Shown one piece after another: positions 25,305 to 35,500 of a stretch of 63,592 nucleotides of DNA. Source of the stretch: QHXW01 sp035297145. GTDB taxonomy: Bacteria > Acidobacteriota > Terriglobia > Bryobacterales > Bryobacteraceae. The stretch covers positions 1 through 63,592 of the forward strand of contig DATGZN010000108.1 in NCBI GenBank assembly GCA_035297145.1, written 5' to 3'. The notes below the pieces were generated by a model. That model was not told where the DNA came from and ran no database searches. It saw only the letters and a program-made list of their open reading frames with translations. The position numbers and the translations under genes are program-made. How positions within the stretch are numbered: position 1 is the stretch's first letter; each line of letters begins with the position of its first letter.

Positions 25305-27233
25305 ATGCCGCGCCACCAAAAGAAAAGAATTCTCATCATAGTTGGCCTTGTTGGCGCCCTCTCGGTCGCGGCATACATGGCCGGCGTTCTGTGGAGAGCT
25401 TCGCGCGCAACCGCCGACTCTGCCCGGGAGCTTCAGGCGGCCTCGGAAATCCGATTCACCTCCGTGCGGCTCGACCGTCCACCGACCGGGAGTTTCGAGT
25501 GGTTCTCCGCTCCTGCCGTCTTCTCCGACGCGGTCTCATTCCACGGTCATCTGTACGTCTGCGCTCCAGCGGGACTCTGGGAATACGACTTGGATGGCTC
25601 TCTCAAGCGCCGTTTTCGACCAGGTTTGGAATTGCCTCCGGCGCCACTCGGTCATTTGGCGGTGGGTGTCAGCACGGGGCAGCCGGAGCTATATATCACG
25701 ACTGCGGGAGAAGGCCTGGTTGTGCTAGACGACAGCGGGTTGCGTCAGGTCCGGCCTGTGGATCCAGGTTACCGAAAGCTCACCTCCGTATTGCCGCTCT
25801 CCACGGGCCAAGTCTTGCTCGGCACTGAGAAGGACGGCGTAGTCGTCTACGACGGGAACGAGATCAAGATCTTTCAGCCTTCATTGGCCAAGCTGAGCAT
25901 CACGTCGCTGGCTGGTGATCCTGCGAATCTCTGGGTGGGTACCATCGATCGGGGCGTGCTGCACTGGCATGCTGGCCAACTGGATAGTTTTGGGACGAAC
26001 GAGGGGCTGCCCGATCCCCAGGTACTTTCCGTCGTCACGGATGGCGATCGTGCCTTCGCCGGTACCCCCGTCGGTATTGCGGAATTCGATGGCGATAAGC
26101 TGGCTCGATCGTTAGCGCCGGGCACATTCGCCCGCGCCCTGCTCGTCCACGGAGACACCCTCATCATCGGCACTCTCGAACAGGGAGTCCTCAGCGTTCC
26201 CTTGCGGACGCGAGCCGCGCGGCCATACGTCCGCGAGCAAGAGACACCGGCGGCGCGAATAGAGCACATCTTTCAAATGGGGGGGAGCGTTTACGCTGTC
26301 GCGCATGACGGCCTCTATTCGCTCGGTACAGACGGAAATTCCTGGCAGCGCATCCTTCAGCCCGACAGCGCTCTGCTGGCGGACGGCCACATTTCCGCCC
26401 TCGCGGCGGATGCCGCTGGAAGGCTCTGGGTCGGGTACTTCGATAAGGGTCTCGATGTCATCGATTCCGGCCAGACTCGGGCCACCCACATCGAAAATGA
26501 TGCGGTCTTCTGCGTCAATCGGATCGCTCTCGATCCGCGCGGCCGGCGCACTGCGGTGGCCACTGCAAACGGGTTGGTCATGTTCGATGCCGCAGGAAGG
26601 GAGCGCCAGACGTTGACTCGCCAGGAAGGCCTCATTGCCAACCATGTGACCGACGTGGAACTCCAGGACGATCGCATGCTCATCGCCACCTCGGCGGGGA
26701 TCACCATCATCGACCCCGCGGGAGCGCGAAGCTTCAATGCGTTTCATGGGTTGGTCAACAATCATGTGTACGCCATCGCGTCAGCGGGTCAAACCATCCT
26801 CGCTGGCACGCTCGGAGGCCTGTCGGTCCTCGAAAACGGCGTGGTGAAGGTGTCGTACACTACCTCCAACTCCCGCCTGAAGCACCACTGGATCACGGCG
26901 ATCGTCCGGGTCGGCGACGATTGGTTTGCCGGAACCTACGGCGCCGGCGTCTTGCGGCTGGATTCCAACGGGCAGTGGCGCAGCTTCCCGGATGCAAGCG
27001 ACGCATTCGTAGTGAACCCGAACGCCATGCTGGTCACTGGGAGCCATGTCTACGCCGGAACGCTCGACCGTGGTTTCTACATTTACGATCGCCGGATCGG
27101 CCGTTGGACTACAACTACCACCGGTCTGCCATCTCTGAACGTGACCGCGCTGGCCGCGCGTGACGGCTACATCTATATAGGTACCGACAACGGCCTGGTG
27201 CGCATTCTGGAACGGAATCTGGAGAATCGATGA
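25305..27233 (+). CDS. membrane-anchored beta-propeller protein (Reg_prop repeats)
   Basis: 642 residues from ATG 25305, which has GGAG 9 nt upstream; the frame opens at TTG 25290. A basic N-terminus and one hydrophobic span (about 7-28) make a signal anchor. The rest is a chain of roughly 40-residue beta-propeller blades of the two-component-regulator-propeller type, e.g. ISALAADAAGRLWVGY, VYAIASAGQTILAG and VTALAARDGYIYIGTDNGL. No kinase or DNA-binding output domain follows, so it may be a periplasmic binding scaffold. It opens a six-gene operon and its stop overlaps the next ATG by 4 bp. Confidence 0.85.
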   Translation: MPRHQKKRILIIVGLVGALSVAAYMAGVLWRASRATADSARELQAASEIRFTSVRLDRPPTGSFEWFSAPAVFSDAVSFHGHLYVCAPAGLWEYDLDGSLKRRFRPGLELPPAPLGHLAVGVSTGQPELYITTAGEGLVVLDDSGLRQVRPVDPGYRKLTSVLPLSTGQVLLGTEKDGVVVYDGNEIKIFQPSLAKLSITSLAGDPANLWVGTIDRGVLHWHAGQLDSFGTNEGLPDPQVLSVVTDGDRAFAGTPVGIAEFDGDKLARSLAPGTFARALLVHGDTLIIGTLEQGVLSVPLRTRAARPYVREQETPAARIEHIFQMGGSVYAVAHDGLYSLGTDGNSWQRILQPDSALLADGHISALAADAAGRLWVGYFDKGLDVIDSGQTRATHIENDAVFCVNRIALDPRGRRTAVATANGLVMFDAAGRERQTLTRQEGLIANHVTDVELQDDRMLIATSAGITIIDPAGARSFNAFHGLVNNHVYAIASAGQTILAGTLGGLSVLENGVVKVSYTTSNSRLKHHWITAIVRVGDDWFAGTYGAGVLRLDSNGQWRSFPDASDAFVVNPNAMLVTGSHVYAGTLDRGFYIYDRRIGRWTTTTTGLPSLNVTALAARDGYIYIGTDNGLVRILERNLENR

Positions 27234-29599
27234 GGACTCTCTTAGGGATGTGCATGCCACTCATGGCCTTCTGCGCGCTCGCGCGAGGCGACGCCGGCGT
27301 CTTGATTGCCAACGGACATGACCGGCCCGACAGCAACATCCTCTCGTTGGCGGAGATGGAGATCGATATCCACATCGACAACGGCGACGCCCGTGTCTCG
27401 ATCCGGCAGATCTTCGACAACCATACGGCAGTCATATCCGAAGGAACGTACGTATTCGCTCTACCCGTGCGGGCGATCGTTTCCGATTTTGCCGTTTGGG
27501 ACGACGTCACTCGCATTCCGGGCGTGATCATGGAGCGGCGTCGCGCCGGGGAAATCTACGACGCCCTCGCGCGGCAGGCGATCGATCCTGGCCTCTTGCA
27601 GGTCGGCGACGGAGGAGCCGATGAGGCGCGCCGATCCACCGAATTCCGCGCCCGCATCGTGCCCATACCGCCGCGCGGGACCAAGCGGCTCGAAATCGAA
27701 TACCACGAGCGTGTGCCCGTCGAAAATCTGATGTCGCGATTCGTCCTCCCGCTCCGTCCGGATGCGTACGCGGCGCAACAAGTGGGCAAGCTCAAAATCT
27801 CGTTCGAACTGCGCTCCCAGCATGCCGTAAGGGACGTTCAGGTAACCGGACGCCTCTACCTGCTCCAACTCAGTGAACGCACCCCGAACCTGGTCCGTGG
27901 CACATTGACGGCCAACAATTTCAAACTGGACGAGGACTTTGCGGTCGAGTATCACCTGGATCGAAGCCACGCCAACACGCTCGAAGTCATTACGTACAGA
28001 AATCCGGTAGCACCATCGCCGTCGCCGGTGGATGCCCTGGCCGAGACCAGCGGCCCCGAACCGGGCTTCTTCCAGGGCTCAGCGCTGCTCGCCGAACCGG
28101 ACGCCCCTGCTGCTGGTAGCCGGAGCACCCCCAAGACCGTGGTCGCGCTGTTTGATGCATCGCTTTCCATGCAATGGGAGAAACTCGATCGCGAGTTTCG
28201 GGCGCTCGAAGGCCTGCTGCATTCGCTCAAGCCCACGGATAGCTTCAACGTGCTGTTGTTCAACTCTGAAACGGTCGCGTTCAGTCCCGCGGCTGTGGCG
28301 GCCAGCCCGGACGGCATCGAGAAGGCTCTCGAATCTGTTCGGAAAAGCTCACTGCGGGGCGCTACCAATATCGAAGAAGCACTGAAGGCGGGCTTGGCGC
28401 AGTTCTCGGGCAAACAAGGCGAATCGTACCTGGTTCTGCTGAGTGACGGCGGCGCCACGCGTGGCGCTCTGCAAAACGGAAAGCTCGCGGCGCTATATGG
28501 GGCCGCCTGGAAGCGGGTCCCGGAGCGGCAGCGGCCCCGCACATTCGTTCTCGGAATCGGCGACGACGCCAATCTTCCGCTCCTCCGAATGCTGGCGAGT
28601 AATGACGGAATCTGGGAAGTGGTGCATTCCACCGAGCCGATCGACTTCAAGCTCAGCGCATTCCTCTCGAAGCTGGGCCGGCGCCCGGTGGAAGGTTTGC
28701 AAATTACCGCCGACGCGCGCGCGAACCTCGACCTCATCTACCCGCTCGAAGAGAACTGGTTCCCAGGTGCGATGGCCTCATGGGCGGGACAGTATCGAAA
28801 GCCGGCGCGGCGTGCCGTCCTCACTGCCGCGGGTTTCGATCAGGGCCGCCCCATTCGTATGCGTGCTACTGTCCCTCTGCCGGAACAGAGCCTTGACCAT
28901 CCGGACCTGCCGCGCACCTGGGCCAAAGCGCGCGTGGATGCGCTCCTCGCAAAGATCGAGCGGGATGGTGAGGACCGCGCCAGCGTCGACGAGATTATCC
29001 GGCTGGCGCGCAAGTATAAGTTTGTCACACCGTATACGTCATTTCTTGCCGCGCCGCGATCCTTACTGCGGCCCCGCGTAATCCGCCCCGGCGATCCTGT
29101 ACTGCGCGTGAAAACCGACCCCGATATCGTTTCCGTTGTCGCGCTGTTCCCATTCGGCCTGGTCAAGGAGCTGCGGTACTTGAAGGGCGAAGACATCTGG
29201 CAAACGCGTTTTCTCGCTCCGGTCGATATGGCCGACGGCTCTTACCAGGTCCGCCTGGTCCTCCGGGACCGCATGGGGCAAATCTATCGCGAGGCAAAGA
29301 CCTTTGTGATCGCGAGCAAGCCGCCGGTTGTGCGGGTGAGACTCGCGAAGGCTCGTTACCGGGCCGGGGAAACCATTGAACTGCGCGTAAGTGCATCCCG
29401 CACTACCCGCACTGTCGTTGCGCGTTTATACGGCGCCACTCCGGTTCATCTTCACTGGAATACCGGCGCGGAAACCAACACCGGCGAGATGATCATCCCT
29501 TCGTTTCTCCCGGTGGGCAAGTACAACCTCACGGTCACTGCGGAGGATTTTGCGCACAACATCGGAACTCAGGAGGTGCCTCTTGAAGTGGTACCGTAG
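27230..29599 (+). CDS. VIT and von Willebrand A domain protein
   Basis: 789 residues. A signal peptide covers about 1-21, the VIT domain about 28-160 (VRQIFDNHTA-type start, GVIMERRRAGEIYD), and the vWA domain about 303-470. The metal-ion-dependent adhesion site is complete: DASLS near 309-313, the Thr of GATNIEEAL near 380 and the Asp of LLSDGGATRG near 405. A beta-sandwich C-terminus follows (from about 630). VIT-vWA proteins are secreted or surface proteins that bind partners through Mg2+. ATG overlaps the previous stop by 4 bp (ATGA). Confidence 0.9.
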   Translation: MRTLLGMCMPLMAFCALARGDAGVLIANGHDRPDSNILSLAEMEIDIHIDNGDARVSIRQIFDNHTAVISEGTYVFALPVRAIVSDFAVWDDVTRIPGVIMERRRAGEIYDALARQAIDPGLLQVGDGGADEARRSTEFRARIVPIPPRGTKRLEIEYHERVPVENLMSRFVLPLRPDAYAAQQVGKLKISFELRSQHAVRDVQVTGRLYLLQLSERTPNLVRGTLTANNFKLDEDFAVEYHLDRSHANTLEVITYRNPVAPSPSPVDALAETSGPEPGFFQGSALLAEPDAPAAGSRSTPKTVVALFDASLSMQWEKLDREFRALEGLLHSLKPTDSFNVLLFNSETVAFSPAAVAASPDGIEKALESVRKSSLRGATNIEEALKAGLAQFSGKQGESYLVLLSDGGATRGALQNGKLAALYGAAWKRVPERQRPRTFVLGIGDDANLPLLRMLASNDGIWEVVHSTEPIDFKLSAFLSKLGRRPVEGLQITADARANLDLIYPLEENWFPGAMASWAGQYRKPARRAVLTAAGFDQGRPIRMRATVPLPEQSLDHPDLPRTWAKARVDALLAKIERDGEDRASVDEIIRLARKYKFVTPYTSFLAAPRSLLRPRVIRPGDPVLRVKTDPDIVSVVALFPFGLVKELRYLKGEDIWQTRFLAPVDMADGSYQVRLVLRDRMGQIYREAKTFVIASKPPVVRVRLAKARYRAGETIELRVSASRTTRTVVARLYGATPVHLHWNTGAETNTGEMIIPSFLPVGKYNLTVTAEDFAHNIGTQEVPLEVVP
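29571..29576 (+). promoter_or_regulatory. AGGAGG ribosome-binding site for giant TPR gene
   Basis: A perfect AGGAGG lies inside the end of the VIT-vWA gene, 6 nt before TTG 29583. It fixes that TTG as the start of the 2,363-residue protein in preference to the TTG at 29550. Confidence 0.8.
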
Positions 29600-32500
29600 T
29601 TCCCGCCTCCTCGCTTGCGCTAGCCTGTTGGCGGGAGCCCTTTTGCTGGCTCTTGCGCATGCGCCGCTGCGCGCGGAGATGAGCGGTTGGCTGCAATACC
29701 TGGAAGCCAACTCAATCGAAGAAGCCTTATTTCGCAGCGTCCCCTGGCCCAACGGCGCCGTGCGCACACGCAGGCCGCCCGCTGAGACTCGGCCGGCTTT
29801 GACCAGCCTGATCGCCGCATCACCCTCCAACGCTGCCTTATATCGTCTGCGCGCCAGCGAAGCTGAATTGCAATTGGACTCCGCGGCCGCCGAGGCCGAC
29901 TGGCAAAAATTCTCCCAGACTGCACCGGATCCCGCCGAAGGGCAACTAGAGCTCGCCGAGTTCTATCACCGCCGCCTGCGCCCTCTGGACGAGATGAAAG
30001 CGTTGCGTGCCGCTGCGCTGGCCCCGTCCTCGACCTCCGAGCGCCTTACACCTCCCGCAGACCAGCGTTCATGGCGCACTTTTGCGCGAATGCTCGATCT
30101 GATTCGAGTTCACCAACTGCCCGCGGATCTCATCGACCAGACGTACCGCGACTGGATGGCCCGCTACTCCGGCCAAAGCGAAACTTACACGCGATATTTT
30201 GATTATCTTCGCGATCATCGCCAGTTCGACGCCGCCCAGCAGCAGATTTCCGCCTATCAGAAGGCCTTCCCAGATGACCAGACCTATCCGTTCACCGCCA
30301 GAGCCGACCTCGAATTGCATCGCGGAAACGCCGCGCAGGCGCTTGCCCTGTATGAACGCGAATTCCAGCCGCTGTGGCCATCCGGCCTTGTCACTTCCTA
30401 TTTCAACCAGCTTGAAAAAGCCGGCCGCCTTCGCGCATATCTCGCCGAATCCCGCGCCGCGGTCCAGAAGAATCCCGAGGACCTTCGCGCCGCGGCCAAG
30501 CTGTTCTTTTGTCTGCGAAAGTTGGGGAACGAGCCTGCCGCCCGGCGAGCGCTCGTGGAATTCCGCCTGCGCAAGGACGCTCGCCACGCAACCTGGGCCG
30601 CCGACGAACTCGCTACTCTCGCTCGTCTGTTCCAGGACGCCAAGGATCCCAACGAATCCGCCCGGCACTACTACGCGCTTTACAGCCTGCCAGGAGCGCC
30701 CGCATCGGCTCGCGAGCAGGCCCTCGCCGGAATCGCCGATGTTCTGCTGACCTCGCCCGAAGAGCCGATTCGATTCGGGTCGGGCGACCTCTCCTTATAT
30801 CGTGACATCGCCACGATGGATCCCTATCCCGGGTACCTCAACGGCATTCTCTCCCTGCTTCTCAATTCCGAATCGCCGCGAGAAAGCCTGGCAACCCAGG
30901 AACAGGTCTCAGTAGCCTATTTCCACCGCGCCCGCGCTTCAGAACTGGTCGCCCTCTTTGACAAGCAGTTTCCACAATCCGCGCAAAGGCCCGCTCTGCA
31001 CGCGCGCTTGATTGAGGCGTACGCCATTTACGGTGATACGGATGGCGTCATCCGCCATGGCCGCGAGTTTCTGAGCGCGTTTCCATCCTCTCCGGAACGT
31101 ACGGGCGTGGCATTGTCCATGTCGGACGCCTACGCGCGTAAGGGCCAGTCGCGTGAGGAATTCGCCCTGTATGACGAACTGCTCAATGAGTTGGCTGCGA
31201 AGGCCGGCCGCGTGCCCCTGGGCCATCTGCCGGAGCCGCAAGTGGCGCCGCCGGCAAACGGAGAACCCGGCGCCGAAGCGACATCTACTCCAGATACCAG
31301 CACCAGCGCACGTTCGCCCGAATATGCCCGCGTGCTCGACCGCTATATTTCGCGCCTGGTCTCTATGGATCGGGTGATGGATGCCCTGGCGGTGTGCCGC
31401 CGCGAGATCGACCGCAATCCCGACGATCCAGGCCTGTACGAACGCCTGGCGGCGTTTCTCGATCAAAACCACCTCGGCGCACAGGTCGAGGGCGTCTACC
31501 GCAAGGCCATGGAGCGCTTCCCCGACACCTCGTGGACCGACAAACTCGCGCGCTGGTACCTGCGCCGCCAGCGCCGGACTGAGTTCCAGAAACTCACCCT
31601 CGACGTGGTAAAAGTGTTTGCCGGCACCGATCTGGAAAAGTATTTCCAACAATTGGTGAATGTGTCTGCTGTCGGCCCCGCTGCGTACCTGCAGGTCAAT
31701 GTTTATGCCCACCAGCGGTTCCCAAACAATCTGCAATTCGTGCGAAACCTTCTGAACGCGTACTCACGCAGAGAGACGAACGATCGCCGCGCGTACAAAG
31801 ACCTTCTCCGCCAGTACTGGTTCTATGATGATGCGCTGCGGCAGGCGTTCCTTTCGAGCTATGGACGCGAAGAGCAGCAGGAAGTGGACGCGCTCCAAAC
31901 CCAAGCGGGCGACACGGCTCAATTGGCTGCCGGCAATCCCTGGGGCGTTCGGCTGGTTGCCGAGCTGGCTGCTTGGAAATCGCATTTCGAAGAGGCCGCT
32001 CCTGCTTTCGAGGCCCTTGCCGCACAGTATCCAGGTGATTCTTCGATCGCGCTCCGCGCCGCGGCGGTCCATCGATCGCTGGCTGCCTACCGGCCCGAGT
32101 TCGCATCGAAAGCCGTGGCGCTGGTCGAGAACGTCACGAAATACGATCCCCGCAATCGGGCGGCGCTGACCGAGGCCGGCGAGATTCACGCCGACCGCGA
32201 GCATTTTTCCCAAGCGCGCCCGTGGTGGAACCGCATCCCGCAAATCGAACCCGGCAACGCCGATGGATACCTCGAAGCGGCCACGGTTTTCTGGGACTAC
32301 TTCCAGTTTGACGACGCCTTGGGCCTGCTCGCTCAAGGCCGCCAAAAGGTCTCCGATCCCGCGCTCTATGCGTACCAGGCAGGCGCAATTTACGAGAGCA
32401 AGGGTGACTACGACCGCGCGGTGCACGAATACGTCAGGGGCGCCCTGGCGGCCAGCTCTGCCGGAACCGATGGCGCCTCTCCCGCACGCTCACGCTTGCT

Positions 32501-35500
32501 CCAACTTTCGCGCCGGCCGGCATTGCGAGCCGCGATCGATGCTCAGACAGCCGCAATCGTTACCGCCAAGAATCCCCAGCGCCCCGCGGTAGCGCTGCGA
32601 GTGTCCATACTCGAGCAGCAAAACCGGAGAGACGATATCAGCGCGCTCCTCCTTACATTGGCCCACGACTCCGAGTCGCCGGAGCTGTTGGAGGACCTGA
32701 GCTCTGCCGCCGCCCGCCTGGGCTTCGAGAACGTGCGCGAGGCCGTTCTCGAGCGGCAGATCGCGCTTGCCTCCGACGAGATCGAGCGCATCCGTCTGCG
32801 GTTGGCGCTGGCCCGCTATTACGAAAGCAAGCCCGATCTCCCGGCAGCACGCAAAGTGGTGGAAGAAGTCCTTCGCGCGAACCCCGCCATCCTCGGTGTG
32901 GTGCGTGCCGCGACGGATTTTTATTGGCGAAATCATCTGCCCGAACAGGCGGTCGACACCTTGGCCGCAGCGGCGCGCTCGTCGAATGCGGTGTTCAAAA
33001 AACAATTCACGTTCGAGGCAGCCGGGAAGGCGACCGAATCGGACAAGTACGCACGCGCGCGAGATCTTCTCGCGGACCTCCTGGCCGCCGAGCCATTCAA
33101 CGCCGATTACCTTGCGGCCATGGCCTCGACCTACGCCCGCGCCGGCGAGTATCAACAGCTTCGCGATTTCTACGCGGCCAAGATTGCGGAAATGACCCGC
33201 GCATCCATCCCCGCTGCCGAGCGCAACGAGCGTGTCGCTGGTTTGCGCCGCGGCCTCATCCCTGCCCTCGAACACTTGGGAGATCAGGCGGCCGCCGTCG
33301 ATCAGTACATCGAAATTATCGACCGCTACCCGGAAGACGAGAATCTGCTCAAGGACGCATCTCTGTTCGCCATCCGCCACGAGCTTCAGTCCAGGCTGTC
33401 GGGTTATTACACGAAGGCATCGGCCGGCTCGCCAAAGGACGTCCGCCTCCACATCGTTCTGGCTCGGATCGAGACGCAGTTCGAGGACTATCCCGCGGCT
33501 GTCTCGGCTTACGATCATGCCGTTGCAGTCCGGCCGGACCGCCTCGACCTGCGGATTTCTCAGGCGCAGTTGCTCGAGAAACTCGCCCGCTTCGATCAAG
33601 CCACCGGCGTATATCGGAACATCTACAACCTCAGCTACCACGATCCGCAATGGCTCCTGAAAGTGGCTGAACTTCTGGCGCGGGATCGCCGGCCCGCGGA
33701 GGCAGTCAAAGCGGTCGAAAGGGCTTTGATCGAAGGCCGGCCCGAGCGTCCTGACCTGTTCTTCCAGGCCGCCGCGACCCTGGAAAAATGGGGCCTCTTG
33801 CAGGAGGCCGCGACATTTGCCGAGCGCGGCGTCGATCGTGCCGGCTCGCGGCTGCTCATCGATCAGCGGGATGGCGCCGAGCTCTACGCCCGTGTCATGA
33901 CGCGTCTCCGCAAACACGAGGACGCCTGCCAGCACCTCTTTGCCGCGCAGCAAGCCGGAATGCAATTGCCGCAGCGCGAAGCCGTGCCGCAGTTGGCCGA
34001 CATCGCGCTGCGCCAGATTGGCCAGATCGCCAAGGTGTACTTTTCGCCGGAAGAGAAAGTCTCACTGGCGGCGTTCCTCGAAAAATCCTGGGCGGCCACT
34101 GGCAATCCCGAACCGTGGAAGAGCAGTCTTCTGCAACTGGCGCAGCTCGCCGGCTTGAACGAGCAAGAAGTGCGATGGCGGTCTGAGCTCCTGATGGCCA
34201 AACCCAATGCACCAGCTGCTAGCGCGCACCTGGAGCGCATCATTGAGCTCCAGAAATCCAGGATGCAGTTTGCCGAACTCGGTTTGCAACTGGAACGCTA
34301 CTGGCGCGCCAAGAGTGACCGGATGAATCAGCTCGGTCTGCTCACTCAGGCGGCGCAATGCTACGCCACAGCCGGCGATACCGACGATGAGTTTCGTGTG
34401 TTGTCGCAGAATCCGGCCGGAATCGACCTTCATCGCTACCTGGAACTCTTGCAGACGCGCGATCCCGATCGCAGACTGAAGCTGGCCGCAAGCAGTTACG
34501 CTGGCATGCAGATCGCCATCGGAACCGGTGACAGTGCATTCGCGCGCGCCGTCGTGTTGTTGGCGGGGTCGAAAGCAAAACCGGTTTGGGCGCGTGCATA
34601 TCTGGGCCTCGCGGGGCTGTATTACCGCGACCCCGCCGTCGAAGTGAATCAGGCATTCTCCGGCCTGCTGGGCGGCGGCACGATCGGTGAGCGATTAGCC
34701 AAACCAGTCGATCGTGACCAGCAGTTGGCCGGCGACGCGTGGTTCTATTTCGGCTCGCGCTACGGCGAGTACCTGGCCGCCACTAACCAGGATGCCTCGG
34801 AGGATTATCTGCCCGCCATGCTGGAAGGAGCGCCTGCACACGGCGCCAATTACATGGCCCTCGCTCAATATTATGAGGACCTCGGCCGGCACGACCGCGC
34901 CGTCGCCGAATACGCAGACGGGCTGCAATTCGATCCCAACGCCGGAGACGCGCACGACGCCATCGCCAATATCCTCTGGCCGCAAGGCAAGCACGAGGAA
35001 GCCGTCGCCCAATGGAGACTCGCACTCGAAGCGTTCCGGCGCCAGGAGAACTCCGGCCATGTGCCGCCGGAATTCTGGCACAACGTGGAGCACACCCTCA
35101 CAGCCATCGGGCAACACAAGATTCTGGCTCCCGTGCGCACCCAGGCAGACCAGCTTCTTCACGATTACATCCGCACCAACGGCGCCTATCAGTTCGAGCT
35201 GTTACTGCGCGGCGCTATGTCCGCGGCCGGTGACCCGGAAGCCGGCGTCAATTGGATCCTCGATCTCTCCCGGGCCGTGCGCACGCCAGCGGAATCCGCC
35301 GCCTTCCTCGAACAAATCGAGGGTCTCCTTCCCGACGAGCAGAAAGAGCCGGTATTGCGCCGGATTGTCGAGATCGGGGCCGCCGCGGTGGCACAAGCCG
35401 CGGGCGACGCGCGCACATTTGCCCAGCAGGAGCTCGACCGGCATCAGCTCAACCTCTTACGCTACCTTGTGGAGCACCGCCGCACCGACCGCGCTCGCGT